Part shown: positions 60,329-64,000 of the stretch, one piece after another
Numbering within the stretch: the stretch's first letter is position 1
Layout of the letters: every line of letters begins with the position of its first letter
Assembly (NCBI RefSeq): GCF_025564085.1
Contig: NZ_JAMGZJ010000077.1
Location: 372,001 to 436,000 of the forward strand
Origin: Silvania confinis
GTDB lineage: Bacteria; Pseudomonadota; Gammaproteobacteria; Enterobacterales; Enterobacteriaceae
DNA: 64,000 nt
Direction: 5' to 3'
Position numbers and translations under genes: made by a program
The notes under the pieces: model-generated
The model's database searches: none
What the model saw: only the letters and a program-made list of their open reading frames with translations
Told to the model about the DNA's origin: nothing

Positions 60329-61798
60329 TTACTTTTTAACGCTGTCCGGGAATTCCATTTCGCTGTAGCGCACGAATTTCGATCCCTTAGTCAGTTTGAA
60401 GCCAAACCAGATGACCAGGAACAGCGGGATACCAATATAGGTTGCTGCCACGCCGCCCCAGTCGATGGTGTCGGCCAGGAAGGCTTCGTAGTTCTGACCC
60501 AGCGTAATGATCAGACACAGCACAAAGGCGAAGATCGGTCCCAGCGGGAAGAACCCGGAGCGGTACGGCAGGTTGTTAATATCAAACCCTTGCTTCACAT
60601 AACCGCGACGGAAACGGTAGTGGCTGATGGCGATACCGAGCCAGGCGATAAAGCCCGTCATCCCGGAGGTATTCAGTAGCCACAGGTACACGGTCTGGTT
60701 ACCGAACATCGAGGTCAGGAAACACAGGCAGGCAATCACGGTGGTTGCATACAGTGCGTTACGCGGCACGCCGCCACGGGACAGTTTCGCGAAGATACGC
60801 GGCGCTTTGCCGTCGCAGGCCAGGGAATAGAGCATACGGGTTGAAGCATACATGCCGGAGTTGCCCGCAGACAGCACCGCCGTCAGGATCACCGCATTCA
60901 TTACTGCCGCCGCCGAGAGCAGACCCGCGTGCTGGAAGACCAGCGTGAACGGGCTGACGCTGATGTCTTTAACATCGTTACGCAGCAGGCTCGGATCGGT
61001 GTAAGGAATAATCAGGCTGATAATCAGGATCGCGAACACATAGAACAGCAGGATACGCCAGAACACCTGACGCACCGCGCGCGGAATGTTCTTCTGCGGA
61101 TCTTCAGATTCTGCGGCCGCAATCCCGATGAGCTCGGTGCCCTGGAAAGAGAAGCCGACGATCATCGCCACGCCAATCATCGCCGCGAAGCCCCCGGCAA
61201 ACGGCGCATCGCCAATTTCCCAGTTGCTCCAGCCCGCCGGTTTGGCGCCCTGGAAGATACCGAAGATCATCGCCACGCCCACGGCGATAAAGATGACGAT
61301 GGTGGCCACTTTGATCAGCGAGAACCAGTATTCTGCTTCACCGAAACCGCGCACAGAGATGTAGTTCAGCAGGAAAATCACCGCCATGAACACGGCGCTC
61401 CAGATCCAGCCCGGCGTATCCGGGAACCACCAGGACATCACCAGCTGCGCGGCCACGAGGTCAACGGCGATGGTTACCGCCCAGTTGTACCAGTAGTTCC
61501 AGCCCAGCGCGAAGCCAAAGCCTTCTTCGACATATTTCTGGCCGTAGGTGGCAAAGGAACCGGACACAGGCATGTACGCCGCCAGTTCACCCAGGCTGGT
61601 CATCAGGAAATAGACCATCAAACCGATCAGAATATAAGAAAAGAGCGCGCCGCCAGGGCCCGCTGCAGAAATGGTCGCACCCGAGGCGACAAATAACCCT
61701 GTACCGATAGAACCACCAATGGCGATCATCGTCAGGTGACGCGCCTTGAGTTCGCGACGTAGCGCGGGCGCTTCTGTGGTTTTAGTTTCGGAAACCAT
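60329..61798 (-). CDS. lysP: lysine-specific permease LysP
   Basis: This 489-residue APC-family symporter has twelve membrane helices and imports L-lysine with protons. In E. coli it also acts as a lysine sensor for CadC. Conserved stretches include IAIGGSIGTGLFVASGATIS, GFSFQGTELIGIAA and PRAVRQVFWRILLFYVFAI. The start at 61798 (MVSETKTTEAPALRRELK) gives the E. coli length; the longer frame adds 23 residues without support. It is followed by a strong terminator. Confidence 0.97.
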   Translation of the reverse strand: MVSETKTTEAPALRRELKARHLTMIAIGGSIGTGLFVASGATISAAGPGGALFSYILIGLMVYFLMTSLGELAAYMPVSGSFATYGQKYVEEGFGFALGWNYWYNWAVTIAVDLVAAQLVMSWWFPDTPGWIWSAVFMAVIFLLNYISVRGFGEAEYWFSLIKVATIVIFIAVGVAMIFGIFQGAKPAGWSNWEIGDAPFAGGFAAMIGVAMIVGFSFQGTELIGIAAAESEDPQKNIPRAVRQVFWRILLFYVFAILIISLIIPYTDPSLLRNDVKDISVSPFTLVFQHAGLLSAAAVMNAVILTAVLSAGNSGMYASTRMLYSLACDGKAPRIFAKLSRGGVPRNALYATTVIACLCFLTSMFGNQTVYLWLLNTSGMTGFIAWLGIAISHYRFRRGYVKQGFDINNLPYRSGFFPLGPIFAFVLCLIITLGQNYEAFLADTIDWGGVAATYIGIPLFLVIWFGFKLTKGSKFVRYSEMEFPDSVKK

Positions 61799-61935
61799 AT
61801 GAAAATGCTGTCCATTCAAAAAATGAGGCGAGATTGTAGCAGACGATCGCCGTACCTTCTGGCACAAATGCCCTGTTATAAGAGAGCTTCATGACGGGCC
61901 GAGGATTATAAGTAAGACTGAGATCGGGACAGTTG

Positions 61936-61958
61936 CGCCCTCTTCTGAAAAGAGGGCG
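61936..61958. terminator. hairpin after yeiE
   Basis: CGCCCTCTT and AAGAGGGCG pair over 9 bp with a 5-base loop, 6 bases past the yeiE stop. The yeiE-sense tail is not T-rich, so termination strength is unclear. Confidence 0.55.
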
Positions 61959-61963
61959 AGAGG

Positions 61964-62830
61964 TTATTGCCCGCAGTAGCGCAGGAAGCGCTGCAGCGAG
62001 TTGGAGAGGTGCTTCTGGCGGTGATGAATGCGCCACAGAGTGCGCACCAGCCGGGGCAGCGGCACGGGGATTTCCACAAGCGTACCGGATTCCAGCTGCT
62101 CGGCAATTACCCGGCGCGACAGGCAACTGATGCCCAGGCCGTGACGCACCGCGTGTTTGATGGCCTCGGAGTTGCCCAGCTCCATCCCCATCTGAAACTG
62201 CGGCAGATGCGAGAGCAGCAAATAGTCGACGATCTCGCGGGTGCCGGAACCGCGCTCACGCAAAATCCACGGTGCCTGCGCCAGCTGGTCGAGGGTCACG
62301 TCCTGCTGCAATAACGGCGACGCGGGCGAGGCAAAGACCACCAGCTCGTCGTCAAGCCAGGGCTCGGCAATCACGTCGGCGTTATGGCATGGTCCTTCGA
62401 TAAGCCCGATGTCGACCCGAAAATCGATCACCGCATTGATCACATCCTGGCTGTTGCCGACGCTCATCTCCAGCGGCAGCGCAGGGAAGTCCCGGCGGTA
62501 GCGGGCAATCACTTCCGGCAGGATGTAGTTGCCGATGGTGCTGCTGGCAAAAACGCGGATCGCGCCGTTATCCTCGCGAAACAGCTGTTCTATTTCGACG
62601 GTCTGCTCCAGCAGCGCCAGCGCCCGTGGGTAAAGCAAGCGCCCATGTTCGTTGACCACCAGCCGCTTCCCTACCCTGTCAAACAGCTGAACCCCAAGCT
62701 GACCTTCGAGGTCAGTCAGGGCAGCACTGACGGCGGACTGCGACAGCGCCAGCATTTGTGAAGCCTGGGTCGTCGAGCCGCTCTTCAGCACCTCAGCGAA
62801 CACTTCGAGCTGACGTAACGTAATGTGCAT
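61964..62830 (-). CDS. yeiE: LysR-family regulator YeiE
   Basis: This 288-residue regulator has an N-terminal winged helix ([40 protein letters not shown]) and a C-terminal LysR substrate domain ([20 protein letters not shown]). In E. coli and related pathogens YeiE affects lysine and sulfite-linked genes, and it controls the divergent yeiH. The start at 62830 gives close to the E. coli length (293). The ribosome site (GGGTGACC) is weak. Confidence 0.95.
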   Translation of the reverse strand: MHITLRQLEVFAEVLKSGSTTQASQMLALSQSAVSAALTDLEGQLGVQLFDRVGKRLVVNEHGRLLYPRALALLEQTVEIEQLFREDNGAIRVFASSTIGNYILPEVIARYRRDFPALPLEMSVGNSQDVINAVIDFRVDIGLIEGPCHNADVIAEPWLDDELVVFASPASPLLQQDVTLDQLAQAPWILRERGSGTREIVDYLLLSHLPQFQMGMELGNSEAIKHAVRHGLGISCLSRRVIAEQLESGTLVEIPVPLPRLVRTLWRIHHRQKHLSNSLQRFLRYCGQ

Positions 62831-62878
62831 AGGGTCACCCGGTCCGGCAAGCGCGCTGCTTACCACTTATAGAGATTA

Positions 62879-62894
62879 ATTATAAATATATAAT
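62879..62894. promoter_or_regulatory. dyad in the yeiE-yeiH intergenic region, candidate YeiE site
   Basis: ATTATA-AATA-TATAAT is a perfect AT-rich inverted repeat between the divergent genes, of a size suited to a LysR-type T-N11-A operator. It could also simply be -10 sequence for either promoter. Confidence 0.4.
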
Positions 62895-62951
62895 CAATTT
62901 TATTTTTAAGCCAGAGCACCGTAACCTTTTAGCCAGATAAAGGAGAAGGTT

Positions 62952-63998
62952 ATGACAACACTCACCCTACAGCATCAACATTCAGTGTGGCGTTACATTC
63001 CCGGCCTGGCGCTGAGCGCGCTGGTCACCGGGTTCGCATTATGGGGCGGCAGCATCCCAGCGGTCGCGGAGGCAGGATTCAGCGCCCTGACGCTGGCCAT
63101 CCTGCTGGGGATGGTGGTCGGTAATACGGTCTATCCCCACATTTATAAGCCGTGCGATGGCGGCGTAATTTTTGCTAAACAGCACCTGCTGCGCCTCGGA
63201 ATTATCCTGTACGGTTTTCGCCTGACCTTTGCGCAAATTGCCGACGTCGGGGTTAGCGGGATTGCCATCGACGTATTAACCCTGACCAGCACCTTTTTAC
63301 TGGCCTGTTTTGTCGGACAAAAGGTGTTCGGGCTGGATAAACAGACCAGTTGGCTGATTGGTGCGGGCAGCAGCATCTGCGGCGCGGCGGCGGTGCTGGC
63401 AACGGAACCGGTGGTGAAAGCCGAATCCAGCAAAGTCACCGTGGCGGTGGCGACCGTGGTGATCTTCGGGACACTGGCGATCTTCCTCTACCCGGCGATG
63501 TACCCGCTGGTGGCACACTGGTTTAGCCCGGAAACCTACGGGATTTACATTGGCTCGACGATGCATGAAGTGGCGCAGGTGGTTGCCGCCGGTCACGCCA
63601 TCAGCCCGGAAGCGGAAAATGCAGCGGTGATCGCCAAAATGCTGCGGGTCATGATGCTGGCACCGTTCCTGCTGATTCTGGCCGCGCGGGTAAAACAGCT
63701 GGCACCGGCGGGCAACGGTGAGAAAAGCAAAATCACCATCCCGTGGTTTGCGCTCCTGTTTATCGTGGTGGCGGTGTTCAACTCGTTCCACCTGCTGCCA
63801 AAAGCCGTCGTGGATATGCTGGTGACGCTGGATACCGTCCTGCTGGCAATGGCGATGGCGGCGCTGGGCTTAACCACCCACGTCAGCGCGCTGAAAAAAG
63901 CCGGTGCTAAACCGCTGCTGATGGCCCTGCTACTGTTTGTCTGGCTGATTGTCGGCGGCGGCGCCATTAATCTGGCGGTTCATAGCCTGATGGCATAA
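62952..63998 (+). CDS. yeiH: UPF0324 membrane protein YeiH
   Basis: This 348-residue inner-membrane protein has about ten helices: [60 protein letters not shown] (family signature) and [17 protein letters not shown]. It matches E. coli YeiH (349). It is a putative anion (sulfite or sulfate-like) exporter under YeiE control in relatives; transport has not been shown from sequence. AAGGAGAAGG lies just before the ATG. The stop is complete inside the window. Confidence 0.94.
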   Translation: MTTLTLQHQHSVWRYIPGLALSALVTGFALWGGSIPAVAEAGFSALTLAILLGMVVGNTVYPHIYKPCDGGVIFAKQHLLRLGIILYGFRLTFAQIADVGVSGIAIDVLTLTSTFLLACFVGQKVFGLDKQTSWLIGAGSSICGAAAVLATEPVVKAESSKVTVAVATVVIFGTLAIFLYPAMYPLVAHWFSPETYGIYIGSTMHEVAQVVAAGHAISPEAENAAVIAKMLRVMMLAPFLLILAARVKQLAPAGNGEKSKITIPWFALLFIVVAVFNSFHLLPKAVVDMLVTLDTVLLAMAMAALGLTTHVSALKKAGAKPLLMALLLFVWLIVGGGAINLAVHSLMA

Positions 63999-64000
63999 AT

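Overview
The window is a chromosomal segment of an Enterobacteriaceae bacterium, most like Enterobacter, Lelliottia or Leclercia. The backbone follows the Escherichia coli order thiM ... rcnB-mrp-metG-yehS-btsRS-mlrA-yohO-yehWXY-osmF-bglX-dld-pbpG-yohCDF-mdtQ-yohP-dusC-yohJK-cdd-sanA-mglCAB-galS-yeiB-folE-yeiG-cirA-lysP-yeiE-yeiH almost gene for gene. The genus is inferred from this gene content and was not tested. No rRNA, tRNA, CRISPR array, transposase or integrase was seen.

Accessory blocks interrupt that backbone. (1) 734-3515: beside thiM and its TPP riboswitch lies an orphan type VI secretion cargo cassette. It has a small PAAR protein, a PAAR protein with a long C-terminal region ending in a glycine-rich membrane segment, and a small AT-rich two-helix membrane protein that is probably its immunity factor. 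Behind it on the minus strand are two decayed gene ends, and an imperfect 50-bp direct repeat brackets the block. (2) 4120-7139: dat-ddc, which makes 1,3-diaminopropane. (3) 7142-10925: a stand-alone wza-wzb-wzc exopolysaccharide export operon. (4) 23012-27208: a GH28 pectin-oligomer hydrolase with a GPH transporter and an MFS transporter, behind a perfect CRP site. (5) 37444-43469: a beta-glucoside operon (OprB-type porin, bglG, bglF, 6-phospho-beta-glucosidase) carrying three separate BglG-type antiterminator/terminator leaders. (6) 44585-45621: a second methionine aminopeptidase coupled to a ParD-like protein under a 22-bp perfect palindrome. (7) Single added genes: a GNAT acetyltransferase (31928) and a YbfB/YjiJ-type MFS transporter (55862).

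The backbone covers one-carbon and cofactor work (thiM, folE, metG, yeiG), pyruvate sensing (btsSR), curli control (mlrA), osmoprotectant uptake (yehWXY-osmF), envelope maintenance (pbpG, sanA, yohC/D), galactose uptake (mglBAC with galS), nucleoside salvage (cdd) and iron-linked uptake (cirA). Regulation can be read at several places: a TPP riboswitch, CRP sites at mglB, galS, cdd and the GH28 operon, paired GalR/GalS operators, a Fur box at cirA, and a dyad between yeiE and yeiH.

The strongest candidates for something new are the PAAR cassette with its remnants and flanking repeat, the MetAP/ParD-like module with its palindromic operator, and the porin-led triple-antitermination operon.
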